From the NCBI GenBank assembly GCA_949358305.1, contig OX442314.1, positions 52,273,162-52,337,161 of the forward strand: a stretch of 64,000 bases of DNA, read 5' to 3'. Below the pieces are notes generated by a model that saw nothing but the letters and a program-made list of their open reading frames with translations, had not been told where the DNA came from and searched no databases. This DNA is from Strigamia acuminata (taxonomy: Eukaryota > Arthropoda > Chilopoda > Geophilomorpha > Linotaeniidae). Shown here piece by piece: positions 11,153-21,574 of this stretch. The position numbers were made by a program, and so were the translations under genes. Each line of letters begins with the position of its first letter. The first letter of the stretch is position 1.

Positions 11153-11154
11153 TA

Positions 11155-11375
11155 CAGGGTGGAAGAAAAGTCTGTTCCCCTCAAATATTTCCTGAGCAAT
11201 TGCATCTAGGCCAACTTTGATAAAGCAATAGTACAGGAAGTTGGGTGAGAGCAATCCATTGATGTCATCAAATTTGACCTTGTAGGTCAATTTCAAGGTT
11301 ATTTACTTGCTAACTTCTAAACCAATCAGGTTAGAGCAAAATTTCCAATTACAAAGTTGTAGAGCACCATCAAAT
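11155..11375 (+). mobile_element. Single-armed copy of the 1776-2547 foldback element
   Basis: Preceded by TA (11153-11154). It begins CAGGGTGGAAGAAAAGTCTG and then follows the left arm of the 772-bp element closely (TGAGCAATTGCATCTAGG, GGAAGTTGGGTGAGAGCAAT, AACCAATCAGGTTAGAGC) up to about 11365. The mirror arm is absent, so it is truncated or derives from a full-length parent. Confidence 0.7.
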
Positions 11376-13110
11376 TAGTACTATCCAATTTATCTAAGTC
11401 ATCTTAAGTTAAATGATTGCTTTTTTAAAAGGAAACAAATTGAAAAAGAAATCAGCAAAGTGAAATTTTTTATTCTTGTAAAAAAAAAATTATTGAAGCA
11501 TTAAAGAAAGATAACTCCCTCTGTCCCAAATTATGGTATACATTTCAGGTTTTATTTTATTTTTATCATTATAAAAATGCATAATTCATATAATTAAGTT
11601 AAATTATAAATAAATTAAGTAAACAATAAATCATATGGAGTAAATAATAAGAATAAAAAATAAAGAGTAAACAATAACAATAAATAATACTCCATAACAA
11701 CAACTTGTAATGATTGCCCTGAATTTGTGAATTTTGTAATTGTTGCCACTCTTTGCTATCATTCCTGATTCCATACAACATTGCAATGTCAATGTGAGAA
11801 CCGAGTTGATTGAAGATTGAGCAACTACTGCGTTTTATTCTGCTGAATAATATTAGGGAAGGGTTGGTCAAAGTACAAGTACAAAGTACAGAGTTTGTTA
11901 TTCGATATTAAAACAATGAGGCGATATTATTCGATATAGCTGGCGATATTATTCGATTATACATTTAAACTAAACAAGCGATATAAAACGTATATAGGGA
12001 ATATTATTATTTAATTTCCACATAAACTAATCATTACTTTTCTTTTTTTCAGATTTTCAGATTATCCTATTGCGGACGAGCTGATAGCAGCTGGAGCGCG
12101 GATCACCGGTAGGTAAGCAATTGGGAAAACAACACCGAAAAACAACACACACTTACCGCCAGGATGAAGAAAATACAATTGATGATACTGTTTGAGAAAA
12201 ATAAAATTGTAAACCACTTGTAAATTTGTAACATGAATAAAACACTTTTGAATTTTAACCGAACATTTTGTGCATTTATTTAAGCAATTTAACATTTAAC
12301 GGTAAGTAAAACACTTTTTAGCTTGAATAAAAGTTAGGCTTAAACACTGCCGATGAAAAAAAAATACTTAAAAAATACAAAAACTATTCATTTGGCACTA
12401 TAAAGGTCCTTAAAAAAGACCTGGCCACTTCCCGGTGGGAGACAGAGTCGCCACGCCGATCATTCGAACCGATGCCCGCTGACCAAAACAACTGTATAAC
12501 TGAATAACGTAACAAATCAACGTTCCCAATATAATTCACATCGTGTTTTTTAACCCTAGACAACAATAGCCACAAATAATCAATCGTGATTATTTAGCAA
12601 CAAATCGTATCCGCCACGAAGGCCCGAGAATTATTTTTAATAATTTGTAATTAAACTGATTTAATAAAAGGTATTTTATTTTGTATTCAAAGCGTAATTA
12701 TTGTCCCAAAGGTAAAGTATTTCTCATCCATTTATCCACAGTTTTAATCTTCAGGAAAGTGCCATTACAAATTGAAGAAAAATTTGTTCAATTTTTTGAA
12801 CATGGTCAGCCATCATTAGCTTAGCAAATCCACAATTTTCACATAGTGATAGTGGTCTAACAAAAGCCACAAAATAAAAAAACTTTATTATATTAGCCTA
12901 CAATAAATTACATGTCTGTAATGATGGATTTCAAATTGTCATTTAACTTAAAATTCTTGTTGCCAATTAGCAACAATGTGTGGCTTCATGACGATTAACG
13001 TCCGCCATACGTTTTGAATTGACGACTTGACGTATATAAACAGCAAGTCAAAGTAGTCACAGTTATTCATCCTTTCGTGGTGTTTCAACAATACCACGTG
13101 AAACCAGCCG
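11376..13110. other. No gene seen
   Basis: Very AT-rich for the first 700 bp, with repeated GATATTATTCGATAT strings near 11905-11965. A short segment 12060-12107 is bounded by an acceptor-like TTTTTTTCAG and a donor-like GGTAGGTAAG but has no recognisable coding. A B-box-like GGTTCGAATGA lies on the minus strand near 12460. Nothing here can be called. Confidence 0.4.
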
Positions 13111-13117
13111 TGTTTCC

Positions 13118-13303
13118 CGCGCGGGCTAATTCTGCCGTTTTGGAAAGAAAAGACGAAGTTTTGTACAACAACTCTATTGTTATTCCGACACACCCGATTT
13201 GGAAAACTTTATCGTTTGCCAAATCGGGTGTGTCGGAATAACAATAGAATTGTTGCACAAAATTTCGTCTTTTCTTTCCAAAACGGTAGAAATCGCCCGT
13301 GCA
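13118..13303. repeat. Hairpin: 85-bp inverted repeat with 16-bp loop
   Basis: The left arm (13118-13202) and right arm (13219-13303) are reverse complements with about eight mismatches. The loop-proximal CCGATTTGG/CCAAATCGG and the block around CGTTTTGGAAAGAAAAGACG are conserved in both. Arms of this length suggest a small foldback element or a source of hairpin RNA; there is no coding. Confidence 0.7.
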
Positions 13304-14031
13304 AACACTCACAAAGTAAGCCAAACTAAGGGATGCTCAGCGTTACTTGTGGAAAATTCTGATCAAGTACCTTTTCGTATTGCTCTGTAATTTCCATAAA
13401 AATATTCTTCACTTTTGTGGAAAATATTCAAATTTGATTTTCATATAACCTTGTGCACCAAAAAAAAATTCTATTAATTCAAGCGTTTCTTTTTCGCCGT
13501 GGCTACGTTTACGTCCGACGTGAACGTATTATTTTCAAGGCGCGCTGTGATTGGCTGAGAGCTATCGATGTCGGTTCGGTTCTCAAATCTCTTTTGATGA
13601 ACTGCTTATCATCTTAGACCTCTTTTGATGGTCTATTCCCGATTTCAGACCTCTTTTGATGGACTATTCCCTATTTTAGACATCTTTTGATTGATTATCC
13701 ATCATTTTATTCCTTTACATTATGTTTCTTATCCTGATGGAAAAATTTGAAGTAATAAAAGCAAAAAAGACAAATTATAAAGATACTTTTAACACGAAAT
13801 AAGCACCATTATACCTTTAGTTCAATAAAAATCGCCTGCCAATTTATGCAGCTAAGTGGACAGTTAAATGGAAGTCAATTAATCAGCGATACAATTAATA
13901 GCTGAAGAAAAACGAAAGGAAATACAACATTTTTTTTTCGTTTATTTTTCGTACAAAATTCCGATTAAAATGTGATGAAATTAATATATTTTTAACTAAA
14001 ATTATGTATAATTCGAAAGATCAACAAAAGC
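13304..14031. other. 3' flank of the LRR gene; short direct repeats only
   Basis: Four degenerate repeats of about 35 bp built on CTCTTTTGATG(G/A) occur at 13587-13700. The rest is AT-rich, including the likely 3' UTR of the minus-strand LRR gene. Confidence 0.45.
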
Positions 14032-16518
14032 CTATGTTGCGCCGTACGGAAAGTGCCCGTTGTCTTCCGGCGGCGGAAGGAGTTCTTGCAAGTCACTTTC
14101 GGTCTCCGCAGCTTTCCCATTGTCCATGACGAAATAGAGTTTATTCCCCAGTCCGTTGTGAGTGGCCGTCTTAAGTCCGAACGTGCCTTCCGACACCGTC
14201 ACAATGGACACCTCGTCGCGTTGCGGCGAGTAAGATATCCGTCCGTCTCGTTTGACCACGCCGGCACACGAGCCGTTGTGTTGGCACCTGTAGACGAGGA
14301 TTGCCGAAGCCGAACCCACAACCACCAACAAGATTCCCGCTACCAACGAAGTGACCAGAATCAGGAACTGTCGGTCGTCCGGCGTGTCGTCAATGGCGAC
14401 AAGAGTCGTTTCAGTGATGGGTTTTTTAGTTTTTGACAATGTTGTCTGCAGTTCGGGTGTTGTGGTGGGTTCAAAAGTGATTGGTACAGTTGTAAGAGGC
14501 AGCAAAGTAGTTGTAGTTGTAGGCAGCAAAGTAGTTGTAGTTGTTGGTAGTACAATTTGTGCAGTTGTTGTTCTCCTGCGAGTTCTTGAAGTTGGATCCG
14601 TTTGAGGGTTGGTTGTTGTTGTTGGAATTGCTGTTGTTGTTGTTGCTTGACGATTTTTTGGTGTTTTTGGGTCCGTTTTACGAGTTTTTGACGTCGTTGG
14701 ATCCGTTTTGCGGGTTGTTGTCGTTGCTGTTGATGTAGTTGGGTCCGTTTGGCGACTTCTTGGTGTCGTTGGATCCGTTTTACGAGTCGTAGTCGTTGCT
14801 TGTGATGTGGTTGGGTCCGTTTTTCGGGTTGTAGTTGTTGTAGTTGTTGTTGTAGTTGTTGTAGTGACTGGCACAGGGGTAGTGCTTGTGCTGGTAGTCG
14901 GGAAATCCGCTTCGGTTAAAGTCATGACAGGTTTGTTCTGCAATTCCTGCGGCGTCACACATCGGATGCTGTAACTTCTGTAGAACTGAACCTCCGCTTT
15001 CTTAATCCACTGCGCCATCCACAGAATGCCCGGCTCGCAGTGCCAGTTGTTTCCGCTCAGTTTGACCTCGCGAAGCGCGGGAAAGAAGTGCACAAAGTCT
15101 GGCCGAAGACTCTGGATGTTGTTGTGCATCACGTTCAGTTCGCGGATATTGCGCAGCGCGTGCAACACCCGCGTCGAATTCAAAACCAACTGCGCAAACC
15201 CGGCGCTGTCGTACAACTCCAACACCTCCAAGCGATTCAGAGCGTCGAACGCGCCGTCGTCGAACCGCGGCACCGTTTTCACCCTCGACATGCGCAAAAT
15301 GTGCAACGAATCCGCACCGACGAAGCACGACGCCTGCAGCACTTGCAGCGGGTTCTGCGACAAATCCAGCGACTCCAACTGCGACAGATTCGCAAAAACG
15401 CCTTCCCGGACACTGTCGATCAAATTAAACTGCAAATCCAAACTGCGCAGGCTCGACAAATCGCAAAAAGCACAAACCGACATCTCCTTGATCTTATTCC
15501 GCTGCAGAAAGAGTTGCTCCACGCTCACCAGACCTCGAAAAGCGTAGGGCGGGAGCGCCTCCAGTCGATTCTCCTCGATGTACAACGTCTTGAGCGCGGG
15601 CGGCAAACCGACCGGAACCGTGGGCAGCAGATTCCCGTTGAGCCACAGCCGCAGCAGCGACGCGTGCCTGCCGAGGGCACCCGCCTCGATCTCCGTGATT
15701 TGATTGTCGTCCAACACGAGCAGTCCCAGATGCGGATACCCGTCGAAATCGCCGTTCCGGACGCGCGTCAGGTTGTTTTTCGCCAGACGGAGGTCGCGCA
15801 CCATCTGCGTCAACGACTGCGGCACGCGCAGCAGTCCGACGTGCGAAATGTCGATGTAGAGCAGTCGCGCGCTGAAGAAATCCAAGCGGGTCAAGTTCGA
15901 CATGGGATTGTTGCTGACGATGAGATGCACGAGGTGCGTGAGCGCGCGGAACGTGTCGATCTGGATGGAAAACACGCGATTCGAGTCGAGATTCAAGTAC
16001 TGCACTCGCTGCAGCCCGACGAACGTCTCGCCCGTCAAGTAATTCAACCGGTTGTCGCGCAAATTCAACTGCTCGACGTTCTCCATGTCCGCGAAGGCGC
16101 CGCTCACGTTCGCCAGTCGGTTGCTGGACAGGTCGAGGTAGCGCAGCGCGATCAGCCCCGAGAACGTGCTCCGACTGATGTTTGCCAGCGAGTTCTGACT
16201 CAAATCCAAACGCACCAACCGCGATAAATAAACGAACGTCCCGTCCGCGATTTTCTCCAGGTGCGTCTGCTGCAGCTTCAGTTCGCTCACGTTGGTCAGG
16301 CCGGTGAAATGATCGGCCGTTAAGGTCCCTATGGCGAAGCTGCGCAGCTCGAGACGGGTCACGGTGCCGGGGATGTCCGGGGGTGCCTCCCACGCGCCGT
16401 CGCCGACGCAATTGATGGAGATCCACGACTCGTCGCAGTAGCACGCGCTGGGACACGTAATTGGCGCTTCGTTCGCGCGTGTGCAGCAGATGAGCGTGAG
16501 GAGGAGCGCGATTTTCAT
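14032..16518 (-). CDS. Leucine-rich-repeat type I transmembrane protein with Thr-rich stalk
   Basis: A single-exon 828-aa protein. Residues 1-16 are a signal peptide (MKIALLLTLICCTRA). A cysteine-flanked LRR N-cap follows (CPSACYCDE...C), then about 17 LRRs with the LxxLxLxxNxL pattern (residues 50-480), and a C-terminal cap (NNWHCEPGILWMAQW...C, near 490-535). Residues about 545-710 are a mucin-like Thr/Pro/Lys stalk made of TTTTRKTDPTTS-like repeats, probably O-glycosylated. A transmembrane helix lies at about 718-742, and the cytoplasmic tail is about 83 aa, tyrosine-poor, with no TIR or kinase domain. It is therefore a cell-surface adhesion or recognition receptor, not a Toll. The CDS is much GC-richer than its flanks. 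The start is the first ATG and gives an immediate signal peptide. Ligand and family member are unknown. Confidence 0.9.
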   Translation of the reverse strand: MKIALLLTLICCTRANEAPITCPSACYCDESWISINCVGDGAWEAPPDIPGTVTRLELRSFAIGTLTADHFTGLTNVSELKLQQTHLEKIADGTFVYLSRLVRLDLSQNSLANISRSTFSGLIALRYLDLSSNRLANVSGAFADMENVEQLNLRDNRLNYLTGETFVGLQRVQYLNLDSNRVFSIQIDTFRALTHLVHLIVSNNPMSNLTRLDFFSARLLYIDISHVGLLRVPQSLTQMVRDLRLAKNNLTRVRNGDFDGYPHLGLLVLDDNQITEIEAGALGRHASLLRLWLNGNLLPTVPVGLPPALKTLYIEENRLEALPPYAFRGLVSVEQLFLQRNKIKEMSVCAFCDLSSLRSLDLQFNLIDSVREGVFANLSQLESLDLSQNPLQVLQASCFVGADSLHILRMSRVKTVPRFDDGAFDALNRLEVLELYDSAGFAQLVLNSTRVLHALRNIRELNVMHNNIQSLRPDFVHFFPALREVKLSGNNWHCEPGILWMAQWIKKAEVQFYRSYSIRCVTPQELQNKPVMTLTEADFPTTSTSTTPVPVTTTTTTTTTTTTTRKTDPTTSQATTTTRKTDPTTPRSRQTDPTTSTATTTTRKTDPTTSKTRKTDPKTPKNRQATTTTAIPTTTTNPQTDPTSRTRRRTTTAQIVLPTTTTTLLPTTTTTLLPLTTVPITFEPTTTPELQTTLSKTKKPITETTLVAIDDTPDDRQFLILVTSLVAGILLVVVGSASAILVYRCQHNGSCAGVVKRDGRISYSPQRDEVSIVTVSEGTFGLKTATHNGLGNKLYFVMDNGKAAETESDLQELLPPPEDNGHFPYGAT

Positions 16519-17224
16519 CTTCGGTGGTCAGCGAGAGGTGGAATTAATGTGTGGTTAATGTGTGGCTTTGGCACATGATTGTTTTGCCGGAAATTGTGCG
16601 TGCTAATTAGTCGTGCATCGCTTTCCTGTTGACGGCGATTAGAGTGAGTGAACGAGCACGGTGTTGCGGATGAATCTTGCGTCGTCTTGTCGCCGAGTTT
16701 GAGGGATTGAGAATGAAGGGAGGAAGTGCGGGGACGTGACTGGACGTCGGAATGGGTGTCGTTGGTGGTCGAAGATGAATGCAAACTCGATTTTTATGTC
16801 GTGTGGGTGTTGGAAGGATGTGAAGTTTTGTGAAGTCGTGTGGATGTGAAAGTGTGAATTGTTTTTAGTTTTTCGTGGTTTGGTGAATGCAAAAGTGTGA
16901 ATGCGTTTGAGAAATGTTTTACAACTTGTTTTGTTTATTTTTGTGAAGGGAAACGGTGTTGGATTTGATTTAATTAATTAATTGTTTGTTGGTCAATAAG
17001 TAGTTTCCGTTCTTTGCGCTAATCTGTGAATTAAGGGGTTGACGAATTTTGATAGGCGAGTTTGTTTGTTTGTTTTTATTTCGAGGCTGCAAATGTAGAA
17101 TTAAAGCAAAATTCTTGTGGAAATATCTTAAAAATTTACTTTACTTACCTGTAAAAGTTAACATTTGCACATGGAAAAACAGCACGTGTCGTATATCCTT
17201 TAATAGTCTGCTAACCTCTAATTG
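16519..17224. other. 5' flank of the LRR gene
   Basis: Upstream (minus-strand) leader and promoter region of the LRR receptor. There is no recognisable gene; open frames across it lack domains. The AT-rich part merges into the minisatellite at 17225. Confidence 0.45.
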
Positions 17225-17985
17225 CGCACCTGTTTTGATGAAATATTCGATTTTTTGATGAAATACTCGATTTTTTGATGAAATATTCGATTTTTTGATA
17301 AAATATTCTTTTTTTTGATGAAATATTCGATTTTTTGATGAAATATTCGATTTTTTGATGAAATATTCGATTTTTTGATGAAATATTCGATTTTTTGTTG
17401 AAATATTCGTTTTTTTGATGAAATATTCGATTTTTTGATGAAATATTTGATTTTTTGATTAAATATTCGATTTTTTGATTAAATATTTGATGAAATATTT
17501 GATTTTTTGATTAAATAGTTGATGAAATATTTGATTTTTTGATTAAATAGTTGATGAAATATTTGATTTTTTGATTAAATATTTGATGAAATATTTGATT
17601 TTTTGATTAAATACTGGTATTCGATTTTTTGGTGAAAGATTTGATTTTTTGATTAAATATTCGATTTTTTGGTAAAATATTTGATTTTTTGGTGAAATAT
17701 TCGAATTTTTGGTGAAATATTTTATTTTTTGGTGAAATATTCGATTTTTTGGTGAAATATTTGATTTTTTGATTAAATATTCGATTTTTTGGTAAAATAT
17801 TTGATTTTTCTTTATGAAAAATTTGATTTTTTTATGAAATATTTGATTTTTTGATTAAAAATTTGACTCTTTGGTAACATTTTTGATTAAATATCGTTTT
17901 TTTTTAAATTAAATATTGTTTTTTTTAAAATTAAATATTGTTTTTTTTTATTCAATATTCGATTTTTTGAATTAAATATATGAGA
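17225..17985. repeat. 20-bp A/T minisatellite, about 35 degenerate units
   Basis: The basic unit is GATGAAATATTCGATTTTTT, nearly perfect from 17238 to 17460. It then decays into variants with TTGATTAAATA and GGTGAAATATT and into oligo-T runs by 17985. It lies between the LRR gene start and the Sox gene end. The 20-bp period, with one A/T tract per unit, matches the period of the satellites at 36775-37125 and 38155-40160 although the sequence differs. Confidence 0.85.
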
Positions 17986-18313
17986 CAGCTCAGCAAAGAT
18001 CTCGGGGGTCAATCAATGGAGATGTACCACCCACACTACCGTACATTTTTTGTTTTGAATGGATTTTATTATATTTATTATTTAATGAGAGCAAACCCTA
18101 GGAAATGACACCGATTAGCAAGCGGAAATCATCAATTCAAAAAACAAACACAAACAACTACCATACTTTCAAAATTCAACTTACAACACAAATAAATCCA
18201 TCCAACACAACAACAAACTCTCCAAACACTCCTACGGAACCCCCAAAGCCCCACTCATCATTCCCACCAACCAAAAAACACAAAACCAACCAAAAATCAA
18301 CAAACAACCACCT
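17986..18313. other. 3' flank of the Sox gene
   Basis: Likely 3' UTR and downstream region of the minus-strand Sox gene. A-rich on the plus strand, with no convincing gene. Confidence 0.4.
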
Positions 18314-18853
18314 TTATTCAAATTTACAATTCCTATTCCAATCGTACAAGCGGTAATCCATTGGTTGATAACCAGACACCGACTGATAAAACAACGGCGC
18401 CGAATAAGCAAAAGAATCCGGCGCCAACAAAGTCTCACACACGGCAGCCGGCGAGCAAAACTCGTCCTCCGGTGCAACCACGTATTGCCAACGCGGCGCG
18501 ACCGAATGCAAACACCGCACGGTCGGCGCGGCACGACCGTCCTCGTGGTCCGGATTTACGGGCACAGGAACTTCATCGTCGCACTTTTTCTTCGCTTTCC
18601 GCTTCGGCCGATACTTGTAATCCGGATGATCGCGCGCGTGTTGTTCTCGGAGTCGTTTAGCTTCGTCCACGTAGATTTCCTTCTCCGATTGGTCGAGTGT
18701 GTGCCACGCGAAACCGAGTCGTTTGCTGATTTCGGAGTTATGCAACTTGGGGTTCTCTTGCAATATGTTTTTCCGTTTTATTCGCGACCATAGAATGAAA
18801 GCGTTCATGGGTCGCTTCACGTGAAGGGGTTTGGTCGGATCTGGCGCAACCAT
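18314..18853 (-). CDS. Small Sox-family HMG-box transcription factor
   Basis: An intronless 179-aa protein. The HMG box occupies residues 11-90: [12 protein letters not shown] near the start, [20 protein letters not shown] in the middle, and [20 protein letters not shown] followed by the basic PKRKAKKK at the end. The RPMNAF and HPDYKYRP signatures are specific to Sox proteins and the box is nearest the SoxB type, though with substitutions ([10 protein letters not shown] in place of MVWSRGQRRK). It binds AACAAT-like sites in the DNA minor groove in the nucleus. The remaining 90 residues, with several aromatic residues at the C-terminus ([11 protein letters not shown]), show no known domain. 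At 179 aa it is short for a SoxB. The ATG in GCAACC-ATG-GTT context (minus strand) is the first in frame. Its upstream region is occupied by the CAGCTG-rich foldback element. Confidence 0.9.
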   Translation of the reverse strand: MVAPDPTKPLHVKRPMNAFILWSRIKRKNILQENPKLHNSEISKRLGFAWHTLDQSEKEIYVDEAKRLREQHARDHPDYKYRPKRKAKKKCDDEVPVPVNPDHEDGRAAPTVRCLHSVAPRWQYVVAPEDEFCSPAAVCETLLAPDSFAYSAPLFYQSVSGYQPMDYRLYDWNRNCKFE

Positions 18854-18988
18854 TTACGAAATGTCAGATTATTGCGGATTGTATTGTTGTTGTTGGTCGA
18901 TCCTCGCGATCTGTGCACCTGGCTTTAATAATGACGTAACTGGTTTCTACTTCCGGGTGCTTTGGGACCCTCGCGAGGGTCGCAGGTA
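18854..18988 (-). promoter_or_regulatory. Short Sox upstream region with a perfect 16-bp palindrome
   Basis: GACCCTCGCGAGGGTC at 18966-18981 is a perfect palindrome around TCGCGA, and a second CTCGCGA lies near 18903. A CRE-like TGACGTAA occurs near 18934. These resemble core-promoter elements of animal genes, but no experiment supports this. The region ends at the 8-bp target duplication of the foldback element. Confidence 0.4.
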
Positions 18989-18996
18989 CTAAATGT

Positions 18997-20437
18997 GGGA
19001 TGGACTAATCGGCAGCTGTCAATCGTCAGCTGTCAGCTGGCAGCTGGCAGCTGGCAGCTGACGAATCGGATTATGTCGCTAATCCGTAAAAAACGCCGAA
19101 ACTAATCGGCAGCTGGCAGCTGTCAATCGTCAGCTGCCGCCGATTTTTGGCTCCGATTTTCGACCGTCAGCTGCGCCGGTTTTTGGCCGACAGCTGCCGG
19201 TAGCTGCGTCGGTTTTAGACCGGCAGCTGCGCTGGTTTTGACCGGCAGCTGGGCCGGTTTTGGGCCGGCAGCTGCGCCGGTTTTTGATCGTCAGTTGCCG
19301 GCGATTTTCGATCGTCAGCTGCCGCCGATTTTTGACGTACAGCTGACGAATTTTGGTCGGCAGCTGCGCTGGTTTTGACCGGCAGCTGGGCCGGTTTTGG
19401 GCCGGCAGCTGGGCCGGTTTTGGGCCGGCAGCTGCGCCGGTTTTTGATCGTCAGTTGCCGGCGATTTTCGATCGTCAGCTGCCGCCGATTTTTGACGTAC
19501 AGCTGACGAATTTTGGTCGGCAGCTGCGCTGGTTTTGACCGGCAGCTGGGCCGGTTTTGGGCCGGCAGCTGCCGGCGATTGATTTTTGGCGGACAGCTGG
19601 CGATTTTTGGTCGGCAGCTGCGCTGGTTTTGACCGGCAGCTGGGCCGGTTTTGGGCCGGCAGCTGGGCCGGTTTTGGGCCGGCAGCTGCGCCGGTTTTCG
19701 ATCGTCAGCTGCCGGCGATTTTTGACGTACAGCTGACGATTTTTGGCCGGCGATTTTGGCCTGACAGTATTTCATTTCATTTGTAGTATTTCATTTCATT
19801 TGTAGTATTTATTTCATTTATATTTGTATTCATTTGTATTCATTTATATTCATTTATATTCATATATATTCATATTCATATTTATTTGTAGTATTTCATT
19901 TCATATTTTGTAGTATTTCACGTGTATTTCATGTGTATTTCATAGCGCTGACGGTCGAAAACCAGCAGCTGACGGTCAAAAATCGTCGCAACTGCCAGTC
20001 GAAAATCGACGCAGCTGCCGATCTAAAACCGGCGCAGCTGCCGGTCAAATACACGATCGAAAATGCTGCCATCAAATTCAAAAATCGTCAGCTGTACGTC
20101 AAAAATCGGCGGCAGCTGACGATCGAAAATCGCCGGCAACTGACGATCGAAAACCGGCGCAGCTGCCGGCCCAAAACCGGCCCAGCTGCCGGTCAAAACC
20201 AGCGCAGCTGCCGGTCTAAAACCGACGCAGCTACCGGCAGCTGTCGGCCAAAAACCGGCGCAGCTGACGGTCGAAAACCGGAGCCAAAAATCGGCGGCAG
20301 CTGACGATTGACAGCTGCCAGCTGCCGATTAGTTTCGGCGTTTTTTGCGGATTAGCGACATAATCCGATTCGTCAGCTGCCAGCTGCCAGCTGACAGCTG
20401 ACAGCTGACGATTGACAGCTGCCGATTAGTCCATCCC
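18997..20437. mobile_element. hAT-like foldback element packed with CAGCTG motifs
   Basis: The ends are GGGATGGACTAATCGGCAGC and its reverse complement. The host octamer CTAAATGT is duplicated at 18989-18996 and 20438-20445. Both arms are built of the same short modules (GGCAGCTGCGCCGGTTTT, TGACGTACAGCTGACGA, GATCGTCAGCTGCC), inverted around an AT-rich centre (19760-19940, TTTCATTTGTAGTATTTC-like). The left arm is further amplified by duplication of a block of about 180 bp (19225-19400, 19355-19580 and 19605-19780). The palindromic hexamer CAGCTG recurs dozens of times. There is no transposase, and the open frames are low-complexity artefacts. The 8-bp duplication fits hAT (P-type elements also make 8 bp). 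Confidence 0.8.
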
Positions 20438-20445
20438 CTAAATGT

Positions 20446-21574
20446 CACTGAAAAATGACCTAAATAATGTTTTTTTAAACTTGTGAAAAGCTAAATTCTT
20501 ATTGGTTATGCAATATTTATTATTTCTTTCGAGTCTCTTTGGTGTGTTTCATCTTAGTGATTTCCAGTAGTTATTTGCATTAATTTAAGTAAAATTTTAG
20601 GTTACATCTAACATGGTACATTTTGACATCACAAGTGCAGTTTATGATTATTAAAACCGATTGAATTAATTAAATTCAAGCTCTCAGAGTCGGTTCGTGT
20701 CAATCTTCAATTCCAAATTATAAAAACCGGATCCGGAAACGGGCGATAAGACAATCGAGTCGTACTCCTTGGGAATTGTATGTTGAATCTGAAAATATGT
20801 ATATATATGTATGCAATATATGATGACTTTTACTCAATATACCTGATGCTGGTTTTTTCATTTATTATATCCCAAACTTTAAAATTAAATAAAAGACAAA
20901 GAGCGACAGCAACAGCTTGATCGATTCACCGCAAATTCCAGGCACTAATTCTGTCTTGTTATTTTGCACTATTGGCAGAAGATATTTCTTAAAACCAGAG
21001 CATTCTTCCATCTTTAAAAATTTATCTATCTTATAATTTTGTCCGAAATGGGCCCGTACACTAGAAATTTATTTCCATAATTCTTTAGCAACAAGATCAC
21101 GTGCTCGTCATAACAGCGCCGCAGTGAACCGTTGCCCAAGCTTTTGCCACTAGGGGTAAATTAAAAAAGAACAAAAATATCTATTTATATGTTTTTTTTT
21201 AAAGAAAAAATTATGGAGAATTTGTTTCACTTGTATAATTGTATAATTCCTCAATTTAAGGAAATTTTAAAATATTCAAATATTCATTTGAAACAATGTC
21301 GTTGTTGTTTTGTTTTATTTATTTTTTTCCTCAATTATGTTTATTATTTAAAAAATTAATAAGGTTGGCAATGTTGTAATATTACTTTTTCCTCTTTTCT
21401 TGTCTCATAACGATTTCCAAATAAAACTCTTTGGAAAAATTGGAAAAATTGATCAAATGGAATGGGAAAACTTATTCGGTTGAATATTGCCATGGATTGT
21501 CAACCCAGATTAAATACAAAATAATTATCAAGTTGCAGAACAAAGATTTTTAAACTTAATTAAACGTTTCAGAA
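20446..21574. other. No gene seen
   Basis: AT-rich intergenic sequence between the foldback element and the BEL/Pao remnant. It may include the decayed 5' part of that element, but no LTR could be recognised. Confidence 0.4.

Noticed and set aside
12400-12480. Second tRNA or SINE with B-box GGTTCGAATGA
   Set aside because: No A box at the right distance and no foldable arms.
15040-16456. Long open frames (395 and 320 codons) overlapping the LRR gene in other frames
   Set aside because: Arginine/glutamine-rich shadows of a GC-rich repetitive CDS, without domains. The LRR frame has signal peptide, caps and transmembrane segment.
19215-20304. Repetitive ORFs of 186 and 156 codons in the CAGCTG element
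   Set aside because: Low-complexity translations of the transposon modules (PAQLPAQNRPSC-like), on both strands.
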